A stretch of DNA of 56,711 nt from Roseovarius sp. TE539 (GCF_003298505.1 NZ_QNGB01000004.1:165001-221711), one strand, 5' to 3'; positions 36,659-46,678 are shown, numbered from the stretch's first letter. Numbers and translations are program-made. The notes: generated from the sequence alone by a model not told the origin.

Positions 36659-39600
36659 ATGAACGATTACACCGAAGATAGGCTCGCTCAACAGACACTC
36701 GCCGACTACTTGGTCGATGAGCTTGCTTGGGATGAGTCCGTCTTCGCGTTCAACAATGAGACCTTTGGGCCGGAAGGCACGCTTGGCCGCAAAACCGACC
36801 GAGAGGTGGTGCTGACCCGCTATCTCGGTGAGGCTCTTATCCGCCTCAATCCAGGACTTCCAGATGATGCCTACAAATCGGCACTGCGACAGATCACTGA
36901 CACGCTCAGCTTCCAGTCAACGCTTCAGACCAACCACGAAAAGTACGATCTGATCCGCGATGGCGTGCTTGCAAGCTACAAGAAGGGCAGCGAGATCAAG
37001 AAGACACGGCTGAAAGTCTTCGACTACGCCGACCATACCAACAACCACTTCCTCTGCGTGCGCGAGATGTGGGTTAGTGGCCCAAATGGTCATCGCCGCC
37101 GCCCCGATGTGATCGGGTTTGTGAACGGCTTGCCGCTTATTTTCGTTGAGCTCAAGCGTCCCGACAAGTCTCTGCGCCGCGCTTATGACGACAATTTCCG
37201 CGACTACCTCGATACCATTCCACAGCTCTTTGACTTCAATACCTTCGTGGTGCTTGGCAACGGCGTAGAAGGCAAAGTCGGCTCGATCTCGGCGAAGTAC
37301 GGGCACTTCAGCGACTGGAAGCGACTGGCCGAAGGCGACAAGGGCGTTGTGCAGATGGAAACCCTGATCAAGGGTATCTGCGACCGTCGGACTTTTCTTG
37401 ATCTCTTCGAAAACTTCATCCTCTTCGATGAGAGTACAGGCAAACTTGCCAAAATCGTTGCCCGCAACCACCAGTATCTTGGCGTAAACCGTGCGGTTGA
37501 CGCCGTGCGAGAACGCAAAGAGCGTGATGGCAAGCTTGGCGTGTTCTGGCACACCCAGGGTTCGGGCAAGTCATATTCCATGGCTTTCTTTGCCCAAAAG
37601 GTGCGCCGCAAGCTCGGCGGTGATTTTACCTTCCTTGTGCTGACTGACCGCACCGATCTGGATAAGCAGATTTACGATACCTTCTCCGGCGTGGGACTCG
37701 CTAACCACGACAAAGACCCGTGCCGTGCTGATAGCGGTGAAGAGCTCAAGGGATTGCTTGGCCAGCAAAAAGCCTTCGTCTTCTCGCTGATCCAGAAGTT
37801 CAACAAAGAGATCAAAGACGGGGAAGAGTACTCGCTGCGCGACAACATCATCGTCATGACCGATGAGGCGCACCGCACGCAATACGGCACACTCGCAATG
37901 AACATGCGGGATGCTTTGCCCAACGCCAGCTACATCGGATTCACCGGTACGCCACTCTTTACCAGTGATGAGATCACCCAGCGCGTCTTCGGCGGCTACA
38001 TCTCCACTTACGATTTCCAGCGCGCCATTGAGGATGGCGCCACTTTGCCGCTTTATTACGATGCGCGCGGTGACAAGCTCGGTCTGTCGGCTGAGGGGCT
38101 GAACCAGAAACTCGCTGATGCCATCGCTGAGGCGGAAATTGAAGACGCTGATGTGGCCGCCAAACTCGAAAACGAGTTGAAGCGCGACTATCACGTCGTA
38201 ACCGCCGAGAAACGGCTTCGCCATATCGCGAAAGACTTTGCCGAACACTACGCGACCAATTGGGAAACTGGCAAAGCCATGTTTGTCGCGATCGACAAGA
38301 TCACGGCTCTCAGGATGCACGAGTATGTGCGAGAAGCGTGGGCGGATCGCATCGCGGAGCTGGAACGCGAGCTTTCAGAAGCGCGTGATGACCAGGATCA
38401 GGCGGTGCGTGAGCGTCAGCTTGCCTGGATGCGCGAGACTGAGATGGCGGTCGTCGTTAGTGACGAGCAGGGTGAGGTTGATAAGTTCAGAAAGTGGGGG
38501 CTTGATATCCTGCCGCATCGCAAGTTGATGCGAGAAGGATTTGTGCTCGACGACGGTAAGCGTTTGGACGTGGAGTCAGCTTTCAAACGCGAACAGCACC
38601 CGTTCCGCGTGGTGTTTGTTTGCGCAATGTGGCTGACCGGCTTTGATGTGCCGTCGCTTGGCACGCTCTATCTCGACAAGCCGCTCCAAGCCCACACGCT
38701 TATGCAGGCCATTGCGCGTGCAAACCGTGTGAACGAAGGCAAGAATAATGGCTTGATCGTAGATTACTGCGGCATCTTGAAAAACCTGCGCAAGGCCCTG
38801 GCGACTTTTGCAGGTCATACCGGTGAAGGCGGCTTTGATGGTCAGGGCGGTCCAGAAACCGATCCGCTCCACCCGGAAGAAGAACTTCTCGACGAGCTTT
38901 CTGAGGCCGTGGAGTTTGTAAGGTCGCAGCTGCGTGACAATGGCTTTGACCTCGATACGCTGAAGACGGCAACCGGCTTTGCCCGCAACAAGGCGATCAT
39001 GGATGCCAAAGAAGCGGTCAACATTGATGATGAGTGCCGCAAGAAGTTCGAGATTTCATCGCGTTCCGTCTTCCGAAAGTACAAAGCATGCCTGACCTTC
39101 AAGGGCGTGCAAAAGTACCGTGCCGACTATGAGGCGATAAGTTTCCTGTACAAAACGTTGCAAGAGGATCGTGAAAGCGCGGACACGTCAGAGATTATTC
39201 AGAAGCTCAATGCGATTGTCAGTGAGGCGATCAATGTGAAAGCTGACCCTGACTCCGATGATCGCATATTCGATATGTCGAAGATCAATTTCGAGCTGCT
39301 GCGTAAAGAGTTTCAGAAGAGCGAGACTAAGAATTCGGATGTCCAGGATGTGAAGACAGCCATCGAAGACCGTCTGCGAAAGATGCTCGCTGAGAACCCG
39401 ACGCGCACAGACTTTCAGGAGCGCTTTGAGGAGATCGTCCGCGAGTACAACCAAGAGAAAGATAAGAACACGATCGAGGCTACGTTCGAGGCACTAATGC
39501 GCCTGTCCGCCGAAATGAGCGCGGAATCCAAACGGTACGTGAAAGAAGGCCTCGATAATGAAGAGCAGCTGGCCGTCTTCGATCTGCTTCTGAAGCCTGA

Positions 39601-39880
39601 CCTATCCAAAGCTGACATCAAGAAGATCAAGTCAGTCGCCGTTTCGCTCCTACAGAAGCTGGAGAAGCAGATGCGCGAGGTGCAGGACATTTTCGGCAAG
39701 ACGTCCACGCGCGACCGCTTCCGTCAGACGATCTATGACTATCTCTATGATGACCGCACGGGGTTGCCTGTGGAGTCCTATTCTGAAAACGACCTAGCCG
39801 CCAAGACCGATTTGATCTTCGATTTCTTTGCGCGGCAGCGGGGTATGGCTTCGCATGGTCGTATGGAGCGTGCCATATGA
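36659..39880 (+). CDS. hsdR: Type I restriction endonuclease subunit (HsdR)
   Basis: 1073 residues. The N-terminal PD-(D/E)xK nuclease has RRPDVIGFVNGLPLIFVELKRPD (about 146-168). The SF2 translocase follows, with Walker A TQGSGKS (about 299), DEAH in MTDEAHRTQYG (about 401), TGTPL, and motif VI in QAIARANRVNEGKN. The C-terminal helical region (about 750-1073) binds the methyltransferase core. It translocates and cleaves unmethylated foreign DNA. GGAGG lies upstream of the ATG. Its stop overlaps the start of the alpha/beta-hydrolase gene (ATGA), tying the R-M operon to the ABC-3C genes. Confidence 0.95.
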   Translation: MNDYTEDRLAQQTLADYLVDELAWDESVFAFNNETFGPEGTLGRKTDREVVLTRYLGEALIRLNPGLPDDAYKSALRQITDTLSFQSTLQTNHEKYDLIRDGVLASYKKGSEIKKTRLKVFDYADHTNNHFLCVREMWVSGPNGHRRRPDVIGFVNGLPLIFVELKRPDKSLRRAYDDNFRDYLDTIPQLFDFNTFVVLGNGVEGKVGSISAKYGHFSDWKRLAEGDKGVVQMETLIKGICDRRTFLDLFENFILFDESTGKLAKIVARNHQYLGVNRAVDAVRERKERDGKLGVFWHTQGSGKSYSMAFFAQKVRRKLGGDFTFLVLTDRTDLDKQIYDTFSGVGLANHDKDPCRADSGEELKGLLGQQKAFVFSLIQKFNKEIKDGEEYSLRDNIIVMTDEAHRTQYGTLAMNMRDALPNASYIGFTGTPLFTSDEITQRVFGGYISTYDFQRAIEDGATLPLYYDARGDKLGLSAEGLNQKLADAIAEAEIEDADVAAKLENELKRDYHVVTAEKRLRHIAKDFAEHYATNWETGKAMFVAIDKITALRMHEYVREAWADRIAELERELSEARDDQDQAVRERQLAWMRETEMAVVVSDEQGEVDKFRKWGLDILPHRKLMREGFVLDDGKRLDVESAFKREQHPFRVVFVCAMWLTGFDVPSLGTLYLDKPLQAHTLMQAIARANRVNEGKNNGLIVDYCGILKNLRKALATFAGHTGEGGFDGQGGPETDPLHPEEELLDELSEAVEFVRSQLRDNGFDLDTLKTATGFARNKAIMDAKEAVNIDDECRKKFEISSRSVFRKYKACLTFKGVQKYRADYEAISFLYKTLQEDRESADTSEIIQKLNAIVSEAINVKADPDSDDRIFDMSKINFELLRKEFQKSETKNSDVQDVKTAIEDRLRKMLAENPTRTDFQERFEEIVREYNQEKDKNTIEATFEALMRLSAEMSAESKRYVKEGLDNEEQLAVFDLLLKPDLSKADIKKIKSVAVSLLQKLEKQMREVQDIFGKTSTRDRFRQTIYDYLYDDRTGLPVESYSENDLAAKTDLIFDFFARQRGMASHGRMERAI

Positions 39881-41067
39881 GCGACGGCGTTCAATTCGAG
39901 CATATGTGCGGTGACAAGGATGCGGCGGTACTCGACATCGTCTTCATCCACGGCATCACGGGCCATCCCAAGGAAACCTGGACGAACGCCGACGGCGATT
40001 TCTGGCCGTGTTGGCTCACGGATGATCTGGCCGGTCTTTGCATCCACACGGCGGGATATCCCTCCAGCGTGTTTGCGAAATGGGCCAAAAAGGAGATGAC
40101 CCTTCACGAGCGTGCTTCCAGTCTTGCCGAGCATATGGTCTCGCACGGCATCGGGAAACGGCCGCTCATCATCATCTGCCATAGTCTTGGCGGCTTGCTT
40201 GCCAAAGAGATGTTCAGGGCTTGCTGCGAAGCGCAGGACGAGGACTGGAACGCGCTCGGCGACCGGCTCAAGCTTGTCGTATTCTTCGCCACGCCCCATA
40301 AGGGCGCCGCACTCGCCGCCATCGTGAAGGTGCTGATACCACGGGTCAGCTCGCCCTCTATCGAGGCGCTTAGCAACGACACCGGCTTTCTGACGAACCT
40401 GAATAACGGCTATCGCGACCTAGCCGTCAAAAAAGGCCTCACGACAATCGCCTATTACGAGAAATATAAGACCAAAGATGCGGCTCTCGTCGTGGCCGAA
40501 GAGTCGGCCGATCCCGGTTGCACGAAAACGCGACCTATTCCAGTGGACGCCGACCACATCACGATATGTAAACCAGCCTTCAAAGACGCGCCAGCCTATC
40601 TTTCGGTGCGCCGTCATATCGACAAGGTGCTGGCGGGTTGCCCCGCCGTAACCGATGACGACCAAGACGGTGGCTTGGGTCCGGATGATTATTCTGTGCC
40701 TTCAGAGGATGACCGGCGCACCCTGCAAGAGAAGCTGATCGATGCCGGCCGCGAGTACGACTACGCCAATGCGAACAATCTCCAGAACAGGTTTGCGCGC
40801 CGATATCACAAGCTGGGTCTCTTCACCGAAGCCAAGACGCGTCACGACACAATCCTCTCGGCCGTTGAGCAGCGCTTTCTGACCCATGTGTACGGTCCGA
40901 AAATCTGTGCGGGCGCACCGGAATCCGAAATCGCGGCTGCTTTGCAGGAGCACGTGATCGATCCGCTTTGCGCGTCGAGCGAACACGGCAAGCTCACAAA
41001 CAGCACGATCCTTCAGGCGCTCTACTACCTGACCGAGCAATGCCATATCCAGTGGGACAAGCCATGA
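39877..41067 (+). CDS. Alpha/beta-hydrolase effector with ABC-3C C-terminal domain
   Basis: 396 residues. The N-terminal PGAP1/DUF676-like serine esterase domain (about 18-240) has DIVFIHGITGHPKETW and the nucleophile elbow CHSLGG (Ser103). The C-terminal ~115 residues (about 285-396: RRTLQEKLIDAGREYDYANANNLQNRFARRYHKLGLFTEAK...) match the C-terminal domains that recruit effectors to ABC-three-component systems (recognised from memory; family number not claimed). It presumably hydrolyses a lipid or ester on activation. Coupled to hsdR upstream and the middle component downstream by ATGA overlaps. Confidence 0.75.
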   Translation: MSDGVQFEHMCGDKDAAVLDIVFIHGITGHPKETWTNADGDFWPCWLTDDLAGLCIHTAGYPSSVFAKWAKKEMTLHERASSLAEHMVSHGIGKRPLIIICHSLGGLLAKEMFRACCEAQDEDWNALGDRLKLVVFFATPHKGAALAAIVKVLIPRVSSPSIEALSNDTGFLTNLNNGYRDLAVKKGLTTIAYYEKYKTKDAALVVAEESADPGCTKTRPIPVDADHITICKPAFKDAPAYLSVRRHIDKVLAGCPAVTDDDQDGGLGPDDYSVPSEDDRRTLQEKLIDAGREYDYANANNLQNRFARRYHKLGLFTEAKTRHDTILSAVEQRFLTHVYGPKICAGAPESEIAAALQEHVIDPLCASSEHGKLTNSTILQALYYLTEQCHIQWDKP

Positions 41068-41573
41068 CTGGACGGCTTTGGTTCCCGCAGCTCGATGTTT
41101 ATGACGCCGTGCGCAGGCTCGGCGGTCTTCTAGGCTTGTGGCAGAGCAAAACCTTGCCGTCGGCGGAGCGCCTCTTCATCATGGATTTCTTCCTCGCCAA
41201 TGCGCCGCTTCTTCACAAAACGCATATGCCGCAGGAAGTACGAAAGGCCTTCGGCGCGCTTGGCGTGCCGCGCCCTGAGAAATCCTTCGTCAGCTATCCA
41301 TCACCGCAAATCCTCTTCCAGAAAATGGACGAAGTGCAGCGCCAGGCCTTCCGGACCCTGTCTGGCAAGGGTCTGATCGCGCTACCGCAGCTTGAAAGCG
41401 GTAATGTGGCGCCGTCCGAGGAGGGGCGCACAGTCTTTCAGGAAGAGTTCTTGCCGCTCTTTTCCGACAGTGAGCGGCAGATCGGCGCGTTTCTTGTTGG
41501 GCGCTATGCACCCGAAAACAGGCCGATATCCGAAATCCGCCAGAGCACCGGACTACGGAGGCTTGTCAGATGA
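41064..41573 (+). CDS. ABC-three-component system middle component (MC5-like)
   Basis: 169 residues from ATG 41064. Small, helical: RLGGLLGLWQSKTLPSAERLFIMDFFLANAPLL, FGALGVPRPEKSFVSYP, and a winged-helix-like middle QRQAFRTLSGKGLI. This matches the middle component placed between effector and ATPase in ABC-3C loci (family 5 from memory). It is thought to link the ATPase sensor to the effector. Four-nt overlaps on both sides. Confidence 0.72.
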   Translation: MTGRLWFPQLDVYDAVRRLGGLLGLWQSKTLPSAERLFIMDFFLANAPLLHKTHMPQEVRKAFGALGVPRPEKSFVSYPSPQILFQKMDEVQRQAFRTLSGKGLIALPQLESGNVAPSEEGRTVFQEEFLPLFSDSERQIGAFLVGRYAPENRPISEIRQSTGLRRLVR

Positions 41574-43477
41574 GTTATTCGCAGTTCCACCTCAAGCGCC
41601 TGAGGGTCATGCAAGGCGGGGACCCGGTCTACGACCAGAGCTTCCATACGGGAGTGAACATCATTCGTGGCGAGAACGGCGCAGGCAAATCGACGATTGC
41701 GGACTTCATTTTCTACGTTCTCGGCGGCGAGTTCGATAACTGGAAATCCGTTGCCGCAAATTGTGATGAGGTGCAGGCGGAGATCGGTACAGCAAGCGGT
41801 GTCCTCACCGTGAAGCGCGCGATCGGCAAGGCTCAGACACCGGCGATGGTCTTTTTCGGGACGTTCGAGGAAGCCGCGGCACAAGGCCTGGATGGCTGGC
41901 AGAGCTATCCGATCCGGCGCACAGCGGGCGGCAATGAAAGCTTCTCGCAGATCATGTTCAGGGCGTCTGGCATCCCCGAAGCACAAAGCCAGGGCGCGGC
42001 TAATATTACGATGAACCAGCTCCTCCGGCTCCTCTATGCAGACCAGCGAACACCGGCGTCGTTTCTCTTCCGGTACGAGTCCTTTGATACGGGCGAGATT
42101 AGAGAGGCGGTCGGTGATCTTGTCTGCGGCATCCGTGGCTACGAGTCTTACGAGATCGAGCTCGAACTGCGGAAACTGAACAAGCAGTTCGATGAACTCG
42201 ACGCGCAGTACAAGGCGCTCCTTAAGTCGCTACCCGAAGAAGAATCGCTGGCACGGGTCGAAAGCGTCGATGGCCGGCTCAAAGAGCTTGAGGCCGAATA
42301 TGCGCAGCTTTCTGATGAAATCGCCAACGTGGGCGAGATGATCGATGACGAGGAGGTCAAAGACTTCCTCGCAGAGAGCAAGAAGGCCGCAGCCAATATC
42401 CGAAAAATTCGTGGACGCATTGCCGAGCTGGAGCAGAAAATCTATACGAATGATCTCGAAGTGACCGATCTGACGAACTTCATCACCCATCTCGAAGAGC
42501 TTTCCGAGAAGCTGCCCAAAGCGCAGAAATCATCCGAGATCATCGGCAGCATCGAATTTACGCATTGTCCGGCCTGTCTTGCGCCACTCAACGGCACGAG
42601 CGATCCCGACCATTGTGTCCTTTGCGGCAGCGAGACCGATCCGGAGCAGGAACGCTCCCGTTATCTTCAGATCAAACTCGACCTGGATATCCAGATCAGG
42701 GAGTCGCGCCAGCTCCTCGACGATAAGGAGGCCGGCACAGCGCATGCCAAAAAGGAACTGCGGCGGTTACGCTCCGACTATCAAGAGCAGCTTTCAGAAT
42801 TCACGGTGCGCTACGAGATCAGCAACGGCCCACGTGAGAGCTTCGTGGCCGAGCGCTATCAACGTCTGGGACAGATCGACAGGGAACTGACCCAGCTTTC
42901 GCGCCTACGTGAGCGGGCGTGCGAGCTGGAGGATGTGAGTGAGCGCAAGGCGACTGTGCAGGCCGAGATCGACAAGAAAAAGGATCGCCAGAAAGCGCTG
43001 GAAGCCGCTAGTGCACGGAGGCGGAGGGTCGCACTGACCCACGTCTCCGAGAAAGCGAAGACCTTCCTGCGGCAAGACCTCGATCGTCAAGACGAGTTCC
43101 GGCACGCGGACACGGTGGAGGTGAATTTCCGGGACAACTCAATTCTTGTGGACGGTGATCTCAATTTTGCCGAAAGCAGCAATGTAATCGCGAAAAACTC
43201 CGTGATACTAGCGTTGTTCGCGGCGGCCACTGAAGATGAAGAATTTCTGCATCCGCGCTTCCTGCTCATGGACAATGTTGAGGACAAGGGTATGGAGGAC
43301 AAGAGAAGCCATAACTTTCAAAAGATTATTGTGGAGGCGTCAAAATCTGCAAGCCTCGACCATCAGATCATCTTCACGACATCGACGATCAATACCGAAC
43401 TCGATGATGGTGAGTACACCATAGGCCCGCATTACTACACTGATCACCGGACGCTCCGGGATGTTGGCGATGATTAG
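41570..43477 (+). CDS. RecN/SMC-like ABC ATPase of ABC-3C system
   Basis: 635 residues. Walker A is GENGAGKS at 34-41 after HTGVNIIRG; two coiled-coil arms flank a central zinc hook with CPAC...CVLC (about 333-351). The C-terminal lobe has FLLMDNVEDKGMEDKRS, the Walker B/D-loop equivalent. This is the RecN/Rad50-type ATPase that defines ABC-three-component systems; it is presumed to sense invasive DNA or its products and trigger the effector. Complete in length. Last member of the six-gene overlap chain that starts at hsdM. Confidence 0.85.
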   Translation: MSYSQFHLKRLRVMQGGDPVYDQSFHTGVNIIRGENGAGKSTIADFIFYVLGGEFDNWKSVAANCDEVQAEIGTASGVLTVKRAIGKAQTPAMVFFGTFEEAAAQGLDGWQSYPIRRTAGGNESFSQIMFRASGIPEAQSQGAANITMNQLLRLLYADQRTPASFLFRYESFDTGEIREAVGDLVCGIRGYESYEIELELRKLNKQFDELDAQYKALLKSLPEEESLARVESVDGRLKELEAEYAQLSDEIANVGEMIDDEEVKDFLAESKKAAANIRKIRGRIAELEQKIYTNDLEVTDLTNFITHLEELSEKLPKAQKSSEIIGSIEFTHCPACLAPLNGTSDPDHCVLCGSETDPEQERSRYLQIKLDLDIQIRESRQLLDDKEAGTAHAKKELRRLRSDYQEQLSEFTVRYEISNGPRESFVAERYQRLGQIDRELTQLSRLRERACELEDVSERKATVQAEIDKKKDRQKALEAASARRRRVALTHVSEKAKTFLRQDLDRQDEFRHADTVEVNFRDNSILVDGDLNFAESSNVIAKNSVILALFAAATEDEEFLHPRFLLMDNVEDKGMEDKRSHNFQKIIVEASKSASLDHQIIFTTSTINTELDDGEYTIGPHYYTDHRTLRDVGDD

Positions 43478-43625
43478 AAACGTTCAACGGGCAGCATCGC
43501 ACGAGCCGCGCGCCATCCGCTATCTTCAAGGCTTGAAGTCAAACGACGTCGAAGCAAAGGTGGAGAAGCATAATCTTCAACTTCCCCTTGCCGTTCCCTT
43601 AGCGGTGCAACGCAGCTGCCAATGA
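43470..43625 (+). CDS. Possible small ORF after the ABC-3C ATPase
   Basis: A 51-codon frame (MIRNVQRAASHEPRAIRYLQ...) begins 8 nt inside the ATPase gene and continues into the spacer before the helicase gene. Overlap favours coupling, but there is no ribosome-binding site and no recognised family. The rest of the spacer (to 43706) contains only the helicase Shine-Dalgarno (GAAGGGA). Confidence 0.25.
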   Translation: MIRNVQRAASHEPRAIRYLQGLKSNDVEAKVEKHNLQLPLAVPLAVQRSCQ

Positions 43626-43706
43626 AACCCTTCTTCATCAAAAAATTGCGATCTTTGGGAGTGAGTGCTATGACTTATCCTTTTGAATTGTTGAAGGGAT
43701 TTTATC

Positions 43707-46487
43707 ATGGCTGAGATTGCAGAGAACACTTGCGAACATGCCGAAGATACCGGTCTGGAGCCCATTGCGAAGGACGCACTCGATTGCATTAAGACGGTAG
43801 CTGAAGGCGCTGAGGCAGCCTTACATGGCAGTCGCGGTGGAAAACCGGACTCGTTTGCCTCCGTCAATACGTGGACCGGGGGTGCCCAAGTAGGAAACCT
43901 TAAGGCCATAAGCGAAAGTGAGCGTGCTGCCTTGCACGAGTTGATCGGGCAGCCGGTCATAGCCCGTGTCGAGTTTGTCGATGATGAAGGGAAGTCCGAA
44001 ACCATCTTCATCACTAGGACGACGCCGCCGTCGGGTACTGGGTACAATATCGCAAGCTATCGCTCTCCGCTTGGAAGCATGGCCTCGCGCGCGGTCGGAG
44101 AAGACTTGTCGATACGGCTTGGCGGTGCGGAGCGTGACGTCGAGATTGCTAACACGGCCCGGCTCAAACCCACGAAGACCGACGAAGGGTGGGACTCGAA
44201 AGACAGTGAGATTGATCTTGGCTCGACAGGCAAGTTTACAGTTGTTTCACTTCGCGAGCTGCTGACACCCACCGGTGCGCCTGTTGTGGAGGACGCTTGG
44301 GACGCATGGGAGCGGGAAGACCAAGAAACCAATGTTTTAGACGGCATACGACGTGCGGTCCTTTCGCATATGGGGCTGCGAGACCAACCCATTCTCGATA
44401 GACATCAGGATGAAATCTTTCGTTTGCCGCTGAATACACGCTGCTTTCTGTCCGGCCCGCCGGGCACAGGAAAAACCACGACCTTGATCCGACGGCTTGG
44501 TCAGAAGATCGATCTTGACGATGTGGAAGCTCTAATGCCCGCCGAGCGCGACATCGTAGAGCGGGCTTCCCTAGAATCCGGCACCGACCACCGGATTAGC
44601 TGGGCGATGTTCTCTCCCACTGAACTGCTGAGGCAGTATGTGAAAGAGGCCTTTGCCCGCGAAGGGTTTGCCGCATCCGACCATCACATCCACACCTGGG
44701 ACCAATACAGGGACTCCATCGCGCGAGACAATCTTCGGCTATTGCGCACCAGCACCGGCAGTGGAGCGTTCTACAAGCGCGAGCAGAATGCGCATCTGGA
44801 CGTTCCGTCCATCACAACTGAACCTGCGGCCTGGTATGATGACTTCGATACTTTCTTCACAAATGATCTGTTTGCCGATCTAGCCGCTGATGCAGAATGG
44901 CTCGGCAACCAAAAAGATGCTTCCCTCGCCAAATTGGGTCGGCAGCTCATAAACATTCTTACTACCGCAGGACAAAACCGTTTCATCGGAGCTTTGCCAT
45001 CGGCACTAGCTTCGGTGATGGACGATATTCGAGAGCATCTGGAAGACGGCCGAACCAAAACTCACAAGATAATCACAAAGACACTCAATAAGCTTGTTCA
45101 TGACGATCCCGGATTTCCTGCTTCGCTAAAGAAGGAGATCGAACGCCAGCTAGCGATTGCCGAACAGGATGACAGCGACGACACTGATGCGGAGTTTGAC
45201 GCCCTCGATGAGGAAGATAATGCTGTCGCACCAGGACGCTCTATCAGCAAGGAAGAAGTCAGGCGGAGATACACACAAGCGGTAAGCGCCTTGGCGCGCG
45301 CAAAGGCGAACCGAAGGAAGGTATCCGAAAAGGGCCGAAGCGGCAAACTGCTCTCCTGGCTCGGCGAAGACAGAATTCCGTCAGAAGTCGATCTCAAGAC
45401 GCTTGGCGGCATAGTCGCGACGCAGCGGCGACTTCGCAGGTTCGCAAGCTTCGAAACGCTTGTGTTTCGAAGTATCCCGCAAGAGTACCGGAAGTTCCGA
45501 CAGCAGCGGAATTCAGAAGGGCGCTGGTATGTAGGTGTTCCATCGCGTAGCTCTGAAATCTGTTGGCAAGAGCTTGACTTGCTCGTTCTCTTCACGCTGC
45601 GGACTGCCGGAGAAATTATATCTGAGTATCGAAGGATGCCCGGCTCCAATATTCCAGAAAGCGGAATTCTTGGAGAGGTGGTTGCGCTCTACAAGAACCA
45701 GATACTCGTCGATGAAGCTACCGACTTCTCGGTTCTTCAGCTAGCCAGCATGTTCGAATTAAGTCACCCGCTAACACGCTCGTTCTTCATCTGTGGTGAT
45801 CTTAATCAACGTCTGACTGGATGGGGCATCAAATCCTATGATGAGATCGACTGGATCACCTCTGACATCGAACAACACAAAATCACTGTTTCTTACCGAC
45901 AAAGCGAGCGTCTGGTAAACCTCGCCAAATCTGTCGCAACGCTTGGCGGCTCGCAGCCCGATGAAATCGTCTTGCCGGATCGGCTTGACATCGAGGGTGT
46001 AGCGCCGGTCTGGAAGAGACATCTTTCCTCAGATGATGACCGGGCAGAGTGGCTGTCCGACCGTATCCGCGATATCGAAAACATGGTGGGCAAGGTTCCC
46101 ACAATCGCAGTTCTCGTTAATGATGAGCGGGAAGTAGAGCCCCTAGCTCTGGCTCTTGAAGAGCGACTTCAGGAAATCAATCTTCCTGTCGAGGCCTGCA
46201 AGGATGGCAAAGTTGTCGGCAAGGACAATGCTGTTCGGGTGTTTAACATTGAGCACATCAAGGGCCTAGAGTTCGAGGCCGTGTTCTTCACAAATCTCGA
46301 CGAGACGATCGAGAACCACCCCGACCTCTTCACCCAGTATCTCTATGTCGGCTCCACCAGAGCGGCGACCTATTTGGGTGTATCTTTCAAAGGTGAGCGC
46401 CCGGAAATGCTTGAATCGCTAGCACAGCACTTCGTGTCATCTTGGGAAACTCAAATCCGGGATGGCTCTGGCGAAGCAGCAAGTTGA
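43707..46487 (+). CDS. Superfamily I (UvrD-like) helicase with N-terminal GreA/GreB-C-like domain
   Basis: 926 residues. The N-terminal region (about 75-155) includes ISESERAALHELIG, IASYRSPLGSMASRAVGEDLSIRLGG and VEIANTARL, closely resembling the C-terminal FKBP-like domain of transcript-cleavage factors GreA/GreB. The helicase core has Walker A GPPGTGKTT (250-258), motif II LVDEATDFS, GDLNQRL, FNIEHIKGLEFEAVFF (motif V region) and YVGSTRAATYL (motif VI). A disordered acidic insert (QDDSDDTDAEFDALDEED) divides it. Such a fusion suggests action at RNA polymerase or R-loops. It is 230 bp after the ABC-3C genes in the same direction and last before attR, so probably defence cargo. Confidence 0.75.
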   Translation: MAEIAENTCEHAEDTGLEPIAKDALDCIKTVAEGAEAALHGSRGGKPDSFASVNTWTGGAQVGNLKAISESERAALHELIGQPVIARVEFVDDEGKSETIFITRTTPPSGTGYNIASYRSPLGSMASRAVGEDLSIRLGGAERDVEIANTARLKPTKTDEGWDSKDSEIDLGSTGKFTVVSLRELLTPTGAPVVEDAWDAWEREDQETNVLDGIRRAVLSHMGLRDQPILDRHQDEIFRLPLNTRCFLSGPPGTGKTTTLIRRLGQKIDLDDVEALMPAERDIVERASLESGTDHRISWAMFSPTELLRQYVKEAFAREGFAASDHHIHTWDQYRDSIARDNLRLLRTSTGSGAFYKREQNAHLDVPSITTEPAAWYDDFDTFFTNDLFADLAADAEWLGNQKDASLAKLGRQLINILTTAGQNRFIGALPSALASVMDDIREHLEDGRTKTHKIITKTLNKLVHDDPGFPASLKKEIERQLAIAEQDDSDDTDAEFDALDEEDNAVAPGRSISKEEVRRRYTQAVSALARAKANRRKVSEKGRSGKLLSWLGEDRIPSEVDLKTLGGIVATQRRLRRFASFETLVFRSIPQEYRKFRQQRNSEGRWYVGVPSRSSEICWQELDLLVLFTLRTAGEIISEYRRMPGSNIPESGILGEVVALYKNQILVDEATDFSVLQLASMFELSHPLTRSFFICGDLNQRLTGWGIKSYDEIDWITSDIEQHKITVSYRQSERLVNLAKSVATLGGSQPDEIVLPDRLDIEGVAPVWKRHLSSDDDRAEWLSDRIRDIENMVGKVPTIAVLVNDEREVEPLALALEERLQEINLPVEACKDGKVVGKDNAVRVFNIEHIKGLEFEAVFFTNLDETIENHPDLFTQYLYVGSTRAATYLGVSFKGERPEMLESLAQHFVSSWETQIRDGSGEAAS

Positions 46488-46659
46488 GTGGGACTGTGGT
46501 TTGAAATTTCCTATGAGCCAATGGAATGAACGCGAGTCCCACTGCGACCTAAATCATTGAATTTTCAAATGAGTGGGACGCCGCCCCCGGATAACACTTT
46601 TCTTGGCTATGTAAGGCGAACGCCGCAGGCCCGTGTCGGCAAACAAAGTCCAAGGCGCC

Positions 46660-46678
46660 CTCCCGCAACCAATTTTAT
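46660..46678 (+). repeat. attR-like copy of the tRNA-fMet 3' end
   Basis: CTCCCGCAACCA followed by ATTTTAT; the left copy at 2990 reads CTCCCGCAACCA followed by GTTTCAT: 17 of 19 positions agree. It is not part of a tRNA here (no T-arm precedes it). It marks the right end of the serine-recombinase element. Confidence 0.6.

Noticed and set aside
46487..46579. Transposon ends from the AGTGGGAC repeats
   Set aside because: Two direct and one inverted copy with irregular spacing and no transposase; more likely a hairpin after the helicase gene.
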